A DNA stretch of 58,548 nucleotides from an uncultured Alphaproteobacteria bacterium (GTDB lineage Bacteria > Pseudomonadota > Alphaproteobacteria > Rhizobiales > Ancalomicrobiaceae). Under the pieces are notes generated by a model. The model was given only the letters and a program-made list of their open reading frames with translations, did no database searches and had not been told where the DNA came from. Within the stretch, counting starts at the first letter, position 1. Every line of letters begins with the position of its first letter. The position numbers and the translations under genes were made by a program. The stretch spans positions 1 to 58,548 of the forward strand of contig CALMFH010000211.1 of NCBI GenBank assembly GCA_937864925.1, in the 5' to 3' direction. Positions 17,794-26,906 of this stretch are shown one piece after another.

Positions 17794-19014
17794 ATGTCGG
17801 AAAGCGGTTCGATGCGCATCGTTCACTGCGTGCGCGCGCCCATCGGGGGCATCTTCCGTCACGTCGTGGATCTCGCCACGATGCAGACGGCGGCCGGCCA
17901 TTCGGTCGGCATCGTCTGTGACAGCCTGACGGGTGGTGACTTCGAGGCCGACTGGATCGCCGACGTCGCGCCGACGCTCGCCTTCGGCATCGCCCGCTTC
18001 CCGATGCGCCGCGCTCTGTCTCCCTCCGATTTCGCATCGACCCGCCGGCTGTGGCGCCACATCGCCGGGCTCCGACCCGACGTCTTGCATGGCCACGGGT
18101 CCAAAGGCGGTTCCTTCGCCCGTCTGATCGGCACCGTGCTCGGTTGGCGATCCGGCAAGCGCCCGATCCGTATCTACTGCCCCCATGGCGGCAGCCTGCA
18201 TTTCGACGCGCGCAGCCTCGAGGGCCGCGTCTATTTCGCGCTCGAGCGGATTCTGGAGCGTATGACCGATGGTCTGGTTTTCGTCTCCGACTTCGAGCGT
18301 CGCTCCTACGAGGCGAAGATCGGCCGCCCGAAGGTTCCCACGGTGCGCGCCTACAACGGGCTGATGCCCGAGGAGTTCGAACCGATCCTACCCGCGCCGG
18401 ACGCGGTCGACTTCCTCTACATCGGCATGCTGCGCGAGCTCAAAGGCACCGACGTCTTCATCCGTGCCCTCGAAGGCCTCGCGGCGCGCGGCATCACCGC
18501 GAAGGCGTTGATCGTCGGCGTCGGCGACGAGCATGCCGCCTACGAGAGGTTGGTGGCCGATCTCGGCCTCGCCGATCGCGTCGCTTTCCACGATCCCATG
18601 CCGATCCGCGATGCGCTGCCGCTGGCGCGGGCCGTGGTTCTGCCGTCGCGCGCCGAGTCGCTGCCCTATGTCGTGCTGGAGACGCTCGCCGCCGCGGTGC
18701 CTCTGATCGCCACCCGGGTCGGTGGTATCCCGGAGATCTACGAAGGACATGCCGACCGTCTGGTGCCGCCGGGCGATGTCGGCGCACTCACCGACGCCAT
18801 GCAACGTCAGTTCGACGATCCGGCCGAGGGTGTCACCTTCGCCTCCGTGATGCGCAATTCGCTCGCCGAGCGCTTCACCGTGGAATCGATGATGCGCGAC
18901 ATCGGCGCCTTCTATGCCCGCCTCGTCGAGCCGTCCGACCGTTGCCACACCTCCGGCAGCGCCGCACACGATCTCGGCGAGCCACCCATCCGAATCCGTG
19001 AACCGTCGCCCTGA
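17794..19014 (+). CDS. GT4-family glycosyltransferase
   Basis: 406 residues if the ATG at 17794 is used (GGGACGAGA just upstream); ATG 17812 (MRIVHC) and 17758 are alternatives. It has the GT-B fold: IVHCVRAPIGGIFRHVVDLA (acceptor-domain start), DVLHGHGSKGG, IYCPHGGSLHF and GLVFVSDFER, then the donor domain with FLYIGMLRELKGTD, LIVGVGDE, PSRAESLPYVVLETLAAAVP (an EX7E-like region) and TRVGGIPEI. The last 30 residues look disordered. It lies 42 bases upstream of the sugar-phosphate transferase gene, so it is probably in one operon with it and contributes to the exopolysaccharide repeat unit. Confidence 0.85.
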   Translation: MSESGSMRIVHCVRAPIGGIFRHVVDLATMQTAAGHSVGIVCDSLTGGDFEADWIADVAPTLAFGIARFPMRRALSPSDFASTRRLWRHIAGLRPDVLHGHGSKGGSFARLIGTVLGWRSGKRPIRIYCPHGGSLHFDARSLEGRVYFALERILERMTDGLVFVSDFERRSYEAKIGRPKVPTVRAYNGLMPEEFEPILPAPDAVDFLYIGMLRELKGTDVFIRALEGLAARGITAKALIVGVGDEHAAYERLVADLGLADRVAFHDPMPIRDALPLARAVVLPSRAESLPYVVLETLAAAVPLIATRVGGIPEIYEGHADRLVPPGDVGALTDAMQRQFDDPAEGVTFASVMRNSLAERFTVESMMRDIGAFYARLVEPSDRCHTSGSAAHDLGEPPIRIREPSP

Positions 19015-19056
19015 ACCCCGATCCGACCGGGAAGAGGACTTCCCCGGAGAGAGCAG

Positions 19057-20622
19057 ATGAAACAGATCGACCCGCGCAGCCTCTATCGACAGGCCGTCGA
19101 CATCCAGGAGATGGCGGCGCAAGGCGACCGTTTCGACGCTCTGCCGGCGGTGCCGCGGCAGACCACCGCCCTCTCCGACCAGGCGCGCGAGGTCGCGGCA
19201 CTGTTCTCCGATCGCCCGATCTCCCGCCGCCTGCTCGCCGGGTGGGTGCGGGCGATCGAATTCGCCGCCATCCTCGTCGCCGGATATGCCGCCTTGCTCT
19301 TCACCGGCCGCCCGACGACCATCGTCGACCCGATGCATCTCGCCGCCGTTCCCTTCGGCGCGGCACTGACCCTGCTGTTCGTCCAGGCCTTCGACGGCTA
19401 CCAGATCGCCGCCTTCCGTGACTACGCCTTCCAGCTCGGCCGTATCGTCGCCTCGTGGTCGATGGTCTTCGCCGCGCTCGCGGCGCTCGCCTTCTTCGCC
19501 GGCCTCGGCGACACCGACGACGCTCAGCGGCTGGTGCGTTGGTATTTCCTCGGCCTCGCCTTCTTCGTCCTCTTCCGTTTCGCCCTGACCCGGGCGGTGC
19601 GCGGCTGGACCCTTGACGGCCGGCTCGAGCGCCGCGCCGTCATCGTCGGCGGCGGCAAGCTCGCCGAGGACCTGATCCGCTCGCTCGAATCGCAGCCCGG
19701 CAACGACATCCGCATCTGCGGCATCTTCGACGACCGCGACGACGAGCGCTCACCGGCGATGGTGGAGGGCTATCCGAAGCTCGGCACCATCCCCGAGCTG
19801 GTCGAGTTCGGCCGCATCACCAAGCTCGACATGCTGATCGTCGCTCTGCCGATCACCGCGGCGGCACGTGTCCACCAGTTGCTCAAGAAACTCTGGGTGC
19901 TGCCGGTCGACATCCGCCTCTCCGCCCATGCCGATCGGCTGAAGTTCCGCCCGCGCAACTACTCCTACGAGGGCTCGGTGCCCTTCCTCGACGTGGTCGA
20001 CAAGCCGCTCGCCGATTGGGACGCCGTCGCCAAGCGTGTCTTCGATCTGGTGATCGGCACCGCCGCCCTGATCGCGCTTGCCCCGCTGATGATCGCCACG
20101 GCGATCGCCATCAAGCTCGACAGCAAGGGCCCGGTGTTCTTCCGCCAGAAGCGTTTCGGCTTCAACAACGAGGTCATCGACGTCTGGAAGTTCCGCTCCA
20201 TGTACGCCGATCAGTCCGACTTCGCCGCCGCCAGACTGGTCTCCAAAGGCGATCCGCGCGTCACCCGCGTCGGCCGCATCATCCGCAAGACCTCGATCGA
20301 CGAGTTGCCGCAGCTCTTCAACGTGCTGATGGGCGAGCTGTCGCTGGTCGGACCACGGCCGCACGCCGTCAACGCCCAGACCGAGAACCGCATGTGGGAT
20401 CAGGTGGTCGACGGCTACTTCGCCCGCCACAAGGTCAAGCCCGGCGTCACCGGTTGGGCCCAGATCAACGGCTGGCGCGGCGAGATCGACACGCCGGAGA
20501 AGATCCGCAAGCGCGTCGAGCACGACATCCACTACATCGAGAACTGGTCCGTACTCTTCGACCTGAAGATCCTGGCCCTGACCCCGATCAGCCTGCTGAA
20601 GCACACCGAGAACGCTTACTGA
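19057..20622 (+). CDS. Undecaprenyl-phosphate sugar phosphotransferase (WcaJ/ExoY family)
   Basis: 521 residues with a GGAGAGAG site before the ATG. This is the priming enzyme that moves a hexose-1-phosphate from a UDP-sugar to undecaprenyl phosphate in the inner membrane. The N-terminal half has four hydrophobic segments (about 65-180), then a Rossmann-like CoA-binding domain (RAVIVGGGKLAEDLI, ICGIFDDRDD). The C-terminal catalytic half shows KRVFDLVIGTAALIALAP, GPVFFRQKRFGFNN, VWKFRSM, DPRVTRVGRIIRKTSIDELP, LSLVGPRPHA and KPGVTGWAQINGWRGE, all family signatures. Glucose is the likely sugar but is not certain. It is the only priming enzyme seen and serves one or both polysaccharide blocks. 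Confidence 0.93.
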   Translation: MKQIDPRSLYRQAVDIQEMAAQGDRFDALPAVPRQTTALSDQAREVAALFSDRPISRRLLAGWVRAIEFAAILVAGYAALLFTGRPTTIVDPMHLAAVPFGAALTLLFVQAFDGYQIAAFRDYAFQLGRIVASWSMVFAALAALAFFAGLGDTDDAQRLVRWYFLGLAFFVLFRFALTRAVRGWTLDGRLERRAVIVGGGKLAEDLIRSLESQPGNDIRICGIFDDRDDERSPAMVEGYPKLGTIPELVEFGRITKLDMLIVALPITAAARVHQLLKKLWVLPVDIRLSAHADRLKFRPRNYSYEGSVPFLDVVDKPLADWDAVAKRVFDLVIGTAALIALAPLMIATAIAIKLDSKGPVFFRQKRFGFNNEVIDVWKFRSMYADQSDFAAARLVSKGDPRVTRVGRIIRKTSIDELPQLFNVLMGELSLVGPRPHAVNAQTENRMWDQVVDGYFARHKVKPGVTGWAQINGWRGEIDTPEKIRKRVEHDIHYIENWSVLFDLKILALTPISLLKHTENAY

Positions 20623-20697
20623 GGCCGCGCCGCCGCTCCTCGGCCGCCTCCATCGACGACCGCTCCACCGCTCGGGGCGGTCGTCCCATTTCGGTCG

Positions 20698-21444
20698 TCA
20701 GTAGACCAGGATGGCGCCACCGACCTGACCTTCGAGGAAGAGCTTCGGCGGGTGTTCCGCCCGGAACTCGTCGACCGCCGTCTGCGCGCCGGGGAAACCC
20801 GACGAGCCGTAGTCGTCGACGACGACCACCGCGCCCTCGGCGAGGCGCGGGTGGAAGAAGGCGAGACTGTCGCGGGTCGGCTCGTAGAGGTCGACGTCGA
20901 CGTGGACGAAGGCGAAGCGCCGCTCGCCGAGATCGACCGTGTCGAACACCTGCGGGATCCAGCCCTCGTGCAGCGACACGAAAGGGAAGGTGGCGAGCGC
21001 GGCGGCGACGTCGTCGCGGCGCGAGGCGAAATGCGCCTTCTGCCGCGCCTCGGTGCGCGCGCCCTTGTCGCCGGCTCCGACCCGGTCTTGCGTCGTCAGG
21101 TCGGAGAGCCCGCCCTCGAAACTGTCGAAGATGAAGAAGCGGCCCTGCCAGCCCTTCTCGGTGAGCCGCGTCGCGATCATCCGGGACGAGTGGCCGCGCC
21201 AGCAACCGCACTCCGCGACGTCGCCGGCGATACCCTTCGCCAACACATGGTCGACCATCTGCATCAGCGCGAAGAACCGGCACTGCTTGAGGAAGTTGTC
21301 GGTCGATCCGGTCGCCCGACGGGCCTCGTCGTAGAGCGTCAGATAGCGATCGCCACCGTTCTCGGCGCGCCAGTAGCGCGACAGAGAACTCGGATTGAAG
21401 TGGGTCTTGCGCCTGGCGAGACCCAGTTTCTGCAGGATACCCAT
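20698..21444 (-). CDS. TylF/MycF-type O-methyltransferase
   Basis: 248 residues from the ATG at 21444. It is a SAM-dependent methyltransferase of the TylF family: GDVAECGCWRGHSSRMIA is motif I, FFIFDSFEGGLS the strand-2 region, FAFVHVDVDLYEPT the metal-binding aspartate region, and AVVVVDDYGSSGFPGAQTAV the second metal site and substrate loop. The protein is soluble. Family members methylate sugars on macrolides and glycans, and its place between the priming transferase and a Wzy-like polymerase suggests O-methylation of a repeat-unit sugar (inference). It is transcribed against its neighbours. Confidence 0.88.
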   Translation of the reverse strand: MGILQKLGLARRKTHFNPSSLSRYWRAENGGDRYLTLYDEARRATGSTDNFLKQCRFFALMQMVDHVLAKGIAGDVAECGCWRGHSSRMIATRLTEKGWQGRFFIFDSFEGGLSDLTTQDRVGAGDKGARTEARQKAHFASRRDDVAAALATFPFVSLHEGWIPQVFDTVDLGERRFAFVHVDVDLYEPTRDSLAFFHPRLAEGAVVVVDDYGSSGFPGAQTAVDEFRAEHPPKLFLEGQVGGAILVY

Positions 21445-21643
21445 GGCGTCGTTCGTTCTCCGCGGCGGGGGAGGGGCCTTCCGGCCGAGGTCGGGGATAC
21501 AGTTTCGGTGGCCCGCCGTCGACCCCGTTTCGTCGCCGTGGCGGCTTCGAGCGGGTTTCTTAACGTCCTCGGTGTATCGATGGAGGTCCGCGCCGGCCGC
21601 CTCGCCGGCGTGAGGTGTGGCGTGGACGAGAGGAGTGCGCCGC

Positions 21644-22906
21644 GTGACCGATGCCGTCGCCCCGCGCGCGCCGTTCGAGCGGAGCGTCTCCGCCGAGCGC
21701 CTCGGTGACGCCTTCCTGTTCCTGACGGTGGCCTCATCCGGCATCGTCATGTTCGAACCGGCGCCCTACGATCTGCTGCTGCTCGTCCACACCTTCGTCG
21801 CCTTCGCCATGGGCCTCGCGGTGCCGCGGGTGCTGGCGCTTCCCATCGCCCTGCTCACGGTGTTCAACATCGGCGGCATCCTGTCGGTGACCCAGGTGCG
21901 CTGGTGGGAGGGCGCCGACCACGGCCATCCGCTGATCTTCGTCGCCATCTCGTTGATGCTGGCGATCAACGCCATCTTCTTCGCCGCGCTCTCGGCCGAA
22001 CGGCCGCATCGCATGACGCTGATCATGAAGGCGTCGGTCGCCGCGGCGGTCCTGGTCTCGGTGATCGGCGTCCTCGGTTACGGTCTCAAGATCGAAGCCC
22101 TGATGCGCGCCGGCCGCGCCAAGGCGACCTTCAAGGATCCCAACGTCTTCGGCCCCTTCCTGGTGGTGCCGCTGGTCTATCTGGCACGCCGCATCCTGAC
22201 CGAGAGCCTGTCGCGCATCCGTGCTCAGCTGCTCTGGGCGGTGATCATCCTCGCCGGCATCTTCCTGTCGATGTCGCGTGCCGCCTGGGGTCTCGGCGCC
22301 GGCGCGTTGGTGATGCTCGGTCTCGTCCTCTACGTCGACGAACGCACCGCCCGCGGTCGGATGCGTCTGATCGCCATCGCGCTCGCCTCGCTCGTCGGTA
22401 TGGCGCTGCTCCTCGCCTTCGCCCTGTCGTTCCCCGAGGTGCGCGACCTCTTCGACGAGCGCGCCAAGTTGGTGCAGAGCTACGACGGCGCCCGCCTCGG
22501 CCGCTTCGCCCGCCACGGCATCGGCTTCCTGATGGCGACCGAACTGCCGCTCGGCCTCGGACCCTACCAGTTCGGCCACATCTTCCCCGAAGACCCGCAC
22601 AACGTCTTTCTGAAGTCGCTGATGGTCTACGGCTGGCTCGGCTTCGTCGCCTACACGGCGCTGTCGGTGTGGACGCTGGCGAAGCTCTTCTCGTCGATGT
22701 TCCTACCGCGCCCGTGGAAGCCGATGGCGCAGGTGGTGTGGGTGCTGCTCGCCGGTCACCTCGCGGTCAGCTGGATCATCGACAGCGACCACTGGCGCCA
22801 CTTCTTCCTGCTGTGGGGTCTCGCCTGGGCGATCATCGCCCTCGAGGCACACCATCGCCATCGCGCCGCTGCCCTCGGCCCGTCGCCCCCGACCGCCGAG
22901 GCCTGA
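21644..22906 (+). CDS. O-antigen polymerase/ligase family protein (Wzy-like)
   Basis: 420 residues from the GTG at 21644, which has AGGAG eight bases upstream; the GTG at 21617 is less likely. About ten to eleven transmembrane segments. It carries the Wzy_C/O-antigen ligase hallmark: FLSMSRAAWGLGAGALVM, then a periplasmic loop with LPLGLGPYQF and EDPHNVFLKSLMVYGWLGF. Such proteins polymerise undecaprenyl-linked repeat units or ligate chains to an acceptor. It is one of two such genes here, the other at 36352-37881. It converges on metY. Confidence 0.88.
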   Translation: MTDAVAPRAPFERSVSAERLGDAFLFLTVASSGIVMFEPAPYDLLLLVHTFVAFAMGLAVPRVLALPIALLTVFNIGGILSVTQVRWWEGADHGHPLIFVAISLMLAINAIFFAALSAERPHRMTLIMKASVAAAVLVSVIGVLGYGLKIEALMRAGRAKATFKDPNVFGPFLVVPLVYLARRILTESLSRIRAQLLWAVIILAGIFLSMSRAAWGLGAGALVMLGLVLYVDERTARGRMRLIAIALASLVGMALLLAFALSFPEVRDLFDERAKLVQSYDGARLGRFARHGIGFLMATELPLGLGPYQFGHIFPEDPHNVFLKSLMVYGWLGFVAYTALSVWTLAKLFSSMFLPRPWKPMAQVVWVLLAGHLAVSWIIDSDHWRHFFLLWGLAWAIIALEAHHRHRAAALGPSPPTAEA

Positions 22907-22932
22907 TCCACACCGTCGCCGAGAACGACCAC

Positions 22933-22959
22933 GGGCGCCGGAGAATTCCCCCGACGCCC
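22933..22959. terminator. GC-rich hairpin between convergent genes
   Basis: GGGCG-C-CGG pairs with CCG-A-CGCCC around a short loop, giving an interrupted eight-base-pair stem in the gap between the polymerase gene and metY. There is no T-run, so this is a weak bidirectional terminator candidate. Confidence 0.35.
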
Positions 22960-22988
22960 GCCGCATGTCGTCACGGTCGTGTCCTGCC

Positions 22989-24266
22989 TCAGGCGCCGAG
23001 TGCCTGCTCCAGGTCGGCGATGATGTCGGCGACGTCCTCGATGCCGATCGACAGACGCACCACGTCCGGGCCGGCGCCGGCGGCCGTCTTCTGCGCGTCG
23101 GAGAGCTGACGGTGGGTGGTCGAGGCGGAGTGGATGATCAGCGAGCGGGTGTCGCCGATGTTGGCGAGATGGCTGATCAGCTTGACGTTGGAGACGAGCT
23201 TGACGCCCGCCTCGTAGCCGCCCTTGAGCGAGAAGGTGAAGACCGCACCGGCGCCCTTCGGCACGTACTTCTTGGCGAGCGCGTGGTACTTGTCGTCCTC
23301 GAGCCCGGCATAGCTCACCCACGCCACCTCGGGCCGCGCCTTCAGCCACTTCGCCACGGCCAAGGCGTTGGCGCAGTGCTTCTCCATCCTGAGCGGCAGC
23401 GTCTCGATACCGGTGATGATCTGGAACGAGTTGAACGGCGAGATCGCCGGGCCGATGTCGCGCAGGCCCAGGACGCGGACCGCGATGGCGAAGGCGAAAT
23501 TGCCGAACACCTGGCCGATCACCATGTCCTGATACTCGGGCCGCGGCGCCGACAGCATCGGGAACTGCCCCGGCTTCAGCCAGTCGAACGAGCCGCCGTC
23601 GACGATCACGCCGCCCATCGAATTGCCGTGACCGCCGAGGAACTTGGTCGCCGAATGGACGACGATGTCGGCGCCGTGCTGGAACGGCCGGCAGAGGTAG
23701 GGCGTCGCCAGCGTGTTGTCGACGATCAGCGGAATGCCCTGCTTCTTGGCGATCGCCGCGATGCCCTCGATGTCGGTGACGACGCCGCCCGGATTGGCGA
23801 GGCACTCGATGAAGATCGCCTTGGTCTTCGGCCCGATCGCCGCCTCGAAGGTGGAGAGATCGTCCGGATCGGCCCATTTCACCGTCCAGCCGTAGTTCTT
23901 GAAGGCATGGTTGAACTGGTTGATCGAACCACCGTAGAGCCGCTTCGACGCGACGAACTCGTCGCCCGGCGCGAGCAGGGTGTGGAAGATCAGATGCTGC
24001 GCCGCGTGACCGGAGGCCACCGCCACCGCCGCGGTCCCGCCCTCCAGCGCGGCGACACGCTCTTCCAGCACCGCCGTCGTCGGGTTGGTGATGCGGGTGT
24101 AGATGTTGCCGAACGCCTGCAGCCCGAACAGCGAGGCGGCGTGATCGACGTTGTCGAAGACGAAGGCGGTGGTCTGATAGATCGGCGTCACCCGCGCTCC
24201 CGTCGTCGGATCGGGCTGGGCGCCGGCATGGACGGCGAGTGTGGCGAATCCGGGCTTCGAGCTCAT
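22989..24266 (-). CDS. metY: O-acetylhomoserine sulfhydrylase (PLP enzyme)
   Basis: 425 residues with an exceptionally strong site (GAGGAGGAGG) before the ATG at 24266. It is a Cys/Met metabolism PLP enzyme making homocysteine from O-acetylhomoserine and sulfide. Motifs: AVHAGAQPDPTTGARVTPIY (typical opening), AFGNIYTRITNPTTAVLEER, ASGHAAQHL, VDNTLATPYLCRP, and HSATKFLGGHGNSMGG with the PLP lysine. SRLIIHSASTTHRQL-like sequence (S at the RSLIIHSAS stretch) closes the active site. The length and long C-terminal half favour MetY over cystathionine gamma-synthase. Two TTGCGCAA palindromes lie upstream. Confidence 0.93.
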   Translation of the reverse strand: MSSKPGFATLAVHAGAQPDPTTGARVTPIYQTTAFVFDNVDHAASLFGLQAFGNIYTRITNPTTAVLEERVAALEGGTAAVAVASGHAAQHLIFHTLLAPGDEFVASKRLYGGSINQFNHAFKNYGWTVKWADPDDLSTFEAAIGPKTKAIFIECLANPGGVVTDIEGIAAIAKKQGIPLIVDNTLATPYLCRPFQHGADIVVHSATKFLGGHGNSMGGVIVDGGSFDWLKPGQFPMLSAPRPEYQDMVIGQVFGNFAFAIAVRVLGLRDIGPAISPFNSFQIITGIETLPLRMEKHCANALAVAKWLKARPEVAWVSYAGLEDDKYHALAKKYVPKGAGAVFTFSLKGGYEAGVKLVSNVKLISHLANIGDTRSLIIHSASTTHRQLSDAQKTAAGAGPDVVRLSIGIEDVADIIADLEQALGA

Positions 24267-24604
24267 GGCGACCTCCTCCTCGTGAGCCCTCTGCACGGGC
24301 TTCTGTTTGGAACCGCGTTTCTTGTCGCCGAAATGCGGCCGTTGCGCAAACCAAAGATTGCTCCAATCGGCAGGCAGAGGAGAATGAATTTGCGCAACGA
24401 CCTGAAATACGATGTGACCCATGGGCATATGCCGTCACCGATCGCCGGCGGCGGAGCAAGGTATCGGGTTCCGAGCGGACCGAAGCGTTGATCGGTCGCC
24501 GTCGGTCGACGAACGCCGCGGTCGCCGACGAGGCGGCGGCCGGGCGCTGCACGATCGACCGAGACTTCCACACCCGGCGCCCCGCGCCATGCAGAGGAAC
24601 CGTC
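24267..24604. other. Divergent intergenic region of 338 bases upstream of metY
   Basis: This should contain the metY promoter and that of the DUF3828-like gene. Two TTGCGCAA palindromes are the only clear structure. I looked for a SAM-II or SAH riboswitch and found no convincing match. No gene is evident. Confidence 0.55.
24341..24398. promoter_or_regulatory. Paired TTGCGCAA palindromes upstream of metY
   Basis: TTGCGCAA occurs at 24342-24349 and 24390-24397, with flanks making GTTGCGCAAA and TTTGCGCAAC a perfect 10-base inverted repeat pair. They lie about 76-132 bases upstream of the metY start, 48 bases apart centre to centre. They could be two operator half-complexes for a dimeric regulator, or the arms of an RNA stem. 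Confidence 0.45.
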
Positions 24605-25111
24605 ATGCCGACCCGCCGTCACCTTCTCGCCGCAGCGGCGCTGCTGCCCCTCGTCGCCACGCACCGGTCACTCGCCGACGAAACGCCCGAAGCTTTCGTC
24701 GCGTCGATCTACGCCCACGTCACCGCCGGCGACGGCCGCACCGGCGGCTCCGAGATCACCGATCCCGTGACCCGAGGTCGCTGGTTCACCCGCGACCTGA
24801 TCGCGGTGTGGAAAGTGGCCGAGGACAAGGCGGACAAGGACGGCGACATCGGCCCGGTCGATTTCGACCTGCTCACCGACTCTCAGGATCCGGAAGTGCG
24901 CCGCGTCTCCATCACCCCGCGCGAGGTGAAACCGGCGAGCGCGATGGTCCGTGTCGGCCTCTTCGCCGCCAAGAAGGCCAAGGCCGGGGAGAAGCCCTAT
25001 TCGGTGCTCGAATTCGTGTTGCTGCGCGAGGGCGGCGCCTGGCGCATCGACGAGGTGCGGAAAGTGTCGGGCGACCCTTGGAGCCTGCGGACGCTCATCG
25101 AGAATCGATGA
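24605..25111 (+). CDS. Exported DUF3828-like protein
   Basis: 168 residues from the ATG at 24605. The N-terminus (MPTRRHLLAAAALLPLVATH) is a signal peptide with a paired arginine, possibly Tat-type, cleaved near residue 25. The mature part is a small alpha+beta domain: FVASIYAHVTAG, WFTRDLIAVWKVAEDKA, a GPVDFDLLTDSQD stretch, and a final VLLREGGAWRIDEVRK. These fit DUF3828 (NTF2-like). The role is unknown. It is divergent from metY and ends 18 bases from a convergent gene. Confidence 0.7.
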   Translation: MPTRRHLLAAAALLPLVATHRSLADETPEAFVASIYAHVTAGDGRTGGSEITDPVTRGRWFTRDLIAVWKVAEDKADKDGDIGPVDFDLLTDSQDPEVRRVSITPREVKPASAMVRVGLFAAKKAKAGEKPYSVLEFVLLREGGAWRIDEVRKVSGDPWSLRTLIENR

Positions 25112-25129
25112 TCGGCGAAGGACGCGACC

Positions 25130-25552
25130 TCAGCCGCTCACCCGCGGCCACTCGATCTTCGGGCAACGGTTCATCACCACCTTCAGTCCCGCCGCTTCCG
25201 CCCGCGCCGCCGCCGCGTCGTTGCGCACCCCGAGCTGCAGCCACACCACCTTGGCGCCGATGGCGATCGCCTCGTCGACTGTCTCGCCGGCGGCATCGGA
25301 ATTGCGGAACACGTCGACCATGTCGATCGGGTGCGGCACGTCGGCGAGGGTGGCGAAGACCGGGCACCCGGCGATCTCGCCACCGGCATGGCCGGGATTG
25401 ATCGCCACCACGTCGAAGCCCTTGGCGGCGAGGAAGCGGGTGACGCCGAAGGACGGGCGCATCTCGTTCGGGCTGGCGCCGACCACCGCGATGGTCTTCA
25501 CCGAGCGCAGGATGTCGGAGATGTAGGCGTCGGGATAGCTGTCGTGGTTCAT
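25130..25552 (-). CDS. CoA-binding domain protein (YccU-like)
   Basis: 140 residues from the ATG at 25552. A single Rossmann CoA-binding domain: SVKTIAVVGASPNEMRPSFG (nucleotide loop), GFDVVAINPGHAGGEIAG, DMVDVFRNSDAAG and AKVVWLQLGVRND, ending with GLKVVMNRCPKIEW, which is characteristic of the YccU family. It is cytoplasmic with unknown function. Its start overlaps the stop of the upstream membrane-protein gene by four bases (ATGA), so the two are translationally coupled, and it closes a three-gene operon. Confidence 0.88.
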   Translation of the reverse strand: MNHDSYPDAYISDILRSVKTIAVVGASPNEMRPSFGVTRFLAAKGFDVVAINPGHAGGEIAGCPVFATLADVPHPIDMVDVFRNSDAAGETVDEAIAIGAKVVWLQLGVRNDAAAARAEAAGLKVVMNRCPKIEWPRVSG

Positions 25553-25866
25553 GACCGTCCGTTTCCGCGTCGTTCCAGTTCGTCTTCCAGCCGCTTCTCC
25601 AGCGCACGGACCTCGCGGCGGCCCAGATCGAAGAAATGGGTGGCGAGGCTCGCGATCCCGACGAGCCCGACGAGCGCGCCGGCGGCGAAGATCCAGGCCG
25701 ACGCCGCCGTCGTGTCGAAGACACCGAACGCCGCCGCCGCCGCCATGATCGCCACCGCGATCGGCAGCAGCCACCGCCAGGCACGGGCGAAAGCCGACGG
25801 TGCCGGCACCGCGGTGGCGGGTCCGGAGGGCGGGGGGATGGGCGAGGCCGATCGGATCTCGTTCAT
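25549..25866 (-). CDS. Small membrane protein
   Basis: 105 residues from the ATG at 25866, with GAGGTGA just upstream. A Pro/Ala/Ser-rich N-terminus of about 35 residues, then two transmembrane segments (about 40-58 and 66-85), then a charged helical tail (REVRALEKRLEDELERRG). No known family recognised. It sits in the middle of a three-gene operon, 23 bases after the upstream gene and overlapping the next by four bases. Confidence 0.7.
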   Translation of the reverse strand: MNEIRSASPIPPPSGPATAVPAPSAFARAWRWLLPIAVAIMAAAAAFGVFDTTAASAWIFAAGALVGLVGIASLATHFFDLGRREVRALEKRLEDELERRGNGRS

Positions 25867-25889
25867 CGGTTCACCTCGACGAGGTTCGG

Positions 25890-26906
25890 TCACGGCTTCG
25901 ACACCGGATCGTCGGCGACCACCTCGATCTCGCGATCGAAGCCGGCCTGGACCGTGAAGTTGCGGGTGAAGATGCGATCCTGGTTCTTGGCGACGAGGGC
26001 GTACTCGGCCTCCGCCAGGACGATCGTCGGGAAGGCGCCGACGCTCTCGGTGACGATGTCCCCCGAGGGGGTGAGCACCATCCAGGAGGTGTTGGTGAGT
26101 GCCTCGCCGCCGGCTTCGTTGACCAGCTTCAGAGTGATCTGCGCCGCCCTGTGATAGACCGTCGCCTCGGTGAGCTTGCCGGGGTTGACGTGGATCTCGG
26201 CGCGAACCACGGCATTGAGGTCACCGTAGTGGCCGACGACCCGATAGGTGTCGGCGTTGAGGCGAATGACGCCGCCCGGCTTGGCGCCCATCACCAGCGC
26301 CTGACGCTCGCCGCGTTGGTCGACGTCGCGCGAATAGACGTCGAAGGTGATCTTGTCGGCCGGCAACGGCTGGTCGCCGACCCCGAGCGCCGTCAGGCGC
26401 ATGCCGCCGGCATTGAGGATCACCGTCTCCTTGCGCAGCTTGTCGGCTTCGACGGTGACCCGGGTCGTGGCGCCGGCCCGGCCGTAGGCGGCATGGACCA
26501 GATAGGATCCGGGTTCGAGCCGGAATTCGGCATCACCGCCCGAGGCGGTGGCGATCGGCTGCAGGCGACCGTCGGCGCCGCCCTTGTCGTTCTCCTTGAA
26601 CACCCGCCACACCAGACCCGAGCGGATCGGTTGGCTCTCCTCGGTGACCAGAGCCGCCAGCCGCAGATTGGCTTTGATCAGCCGCGCCGTCTCGCCGACC
26701 GGCGCTGCCGCCGAAGCCGGGCCGCCGGAGGGGGCCGGCTGGGTCGCGGGCGGTGCCGGCGGCGGGTTGGGGGCGTAGGGAATGGGTTCTGGACCCGGCG
26801 GACGCAACGACAGCGGTTCACCGGGTGCCTGGGCGAAGCCGGGCGTCGTCGCCGGAGCGACGGCGACCATCAGAGCGGCGAGCACGGAGACGGCCGACCG
26901 TCGCAT
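25890..26906 (-). CDS. Exported hypothetical protein with carboxypeptidase-regulatory-like repeats
   Basis: 338 residues if the ATG at 26906 is used, which gives a normal signal peptide ending near AQA; the ATG at 26969 has a better ribosome-binding site (GAGAGGA) but adds 21 basic residues. After the signal comes a 45-residue Pro/Ala-rich linker, then a repeated beta-rich domain. Segments such as GDAEFRLEPGSYLVHAAYGRAG and PGGVIRLNADTYRVVGHYGD resemble the GxYxVxAxyG pattern of carboxypeptidase-regulatory or transthyretin-like folds, roughly three times. Probably periplasmic and possibly envelope-binding. First gene of the operon ending at 25130. Confidence 0.65.
   Translation of the reverse strand: MRRSAVSVLAALMVAVAPATTPGFAQAPGEPLSLRPPGPEPIPYAPNPPPAPPATQPAPSGGPASAAAPVGETARLIKANLRLAALVTEESQPIRSGLVWRVFKENDKGGADGRLQPIATASGGDAEFRLEPGSYLVHAAYGRAGATTRVTVEADKLRKETVILNAGGMRLTALGVGDQPLPADKITFDVYSRDVDQRGERQALVMGAKPGGVIRLNADTYRVVGHYGDLNAVVRAEIHVNPGKLTEATVYHRAAQITLKLVNEAGGEALTNTSWMVLTPSGDIVTESVGAFPTIVLAEAEYALVAKNQDRIFTRNFTVQAGFDREIEVVADDPVSKP

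Noticed and set aside
24267-24420. Possible SAM-II or SAH riboswitch before metY
   Set aside because: The leader does not show the conserved core or pseudoknot pattern; only the TTGCGCAA palindromes are clear.
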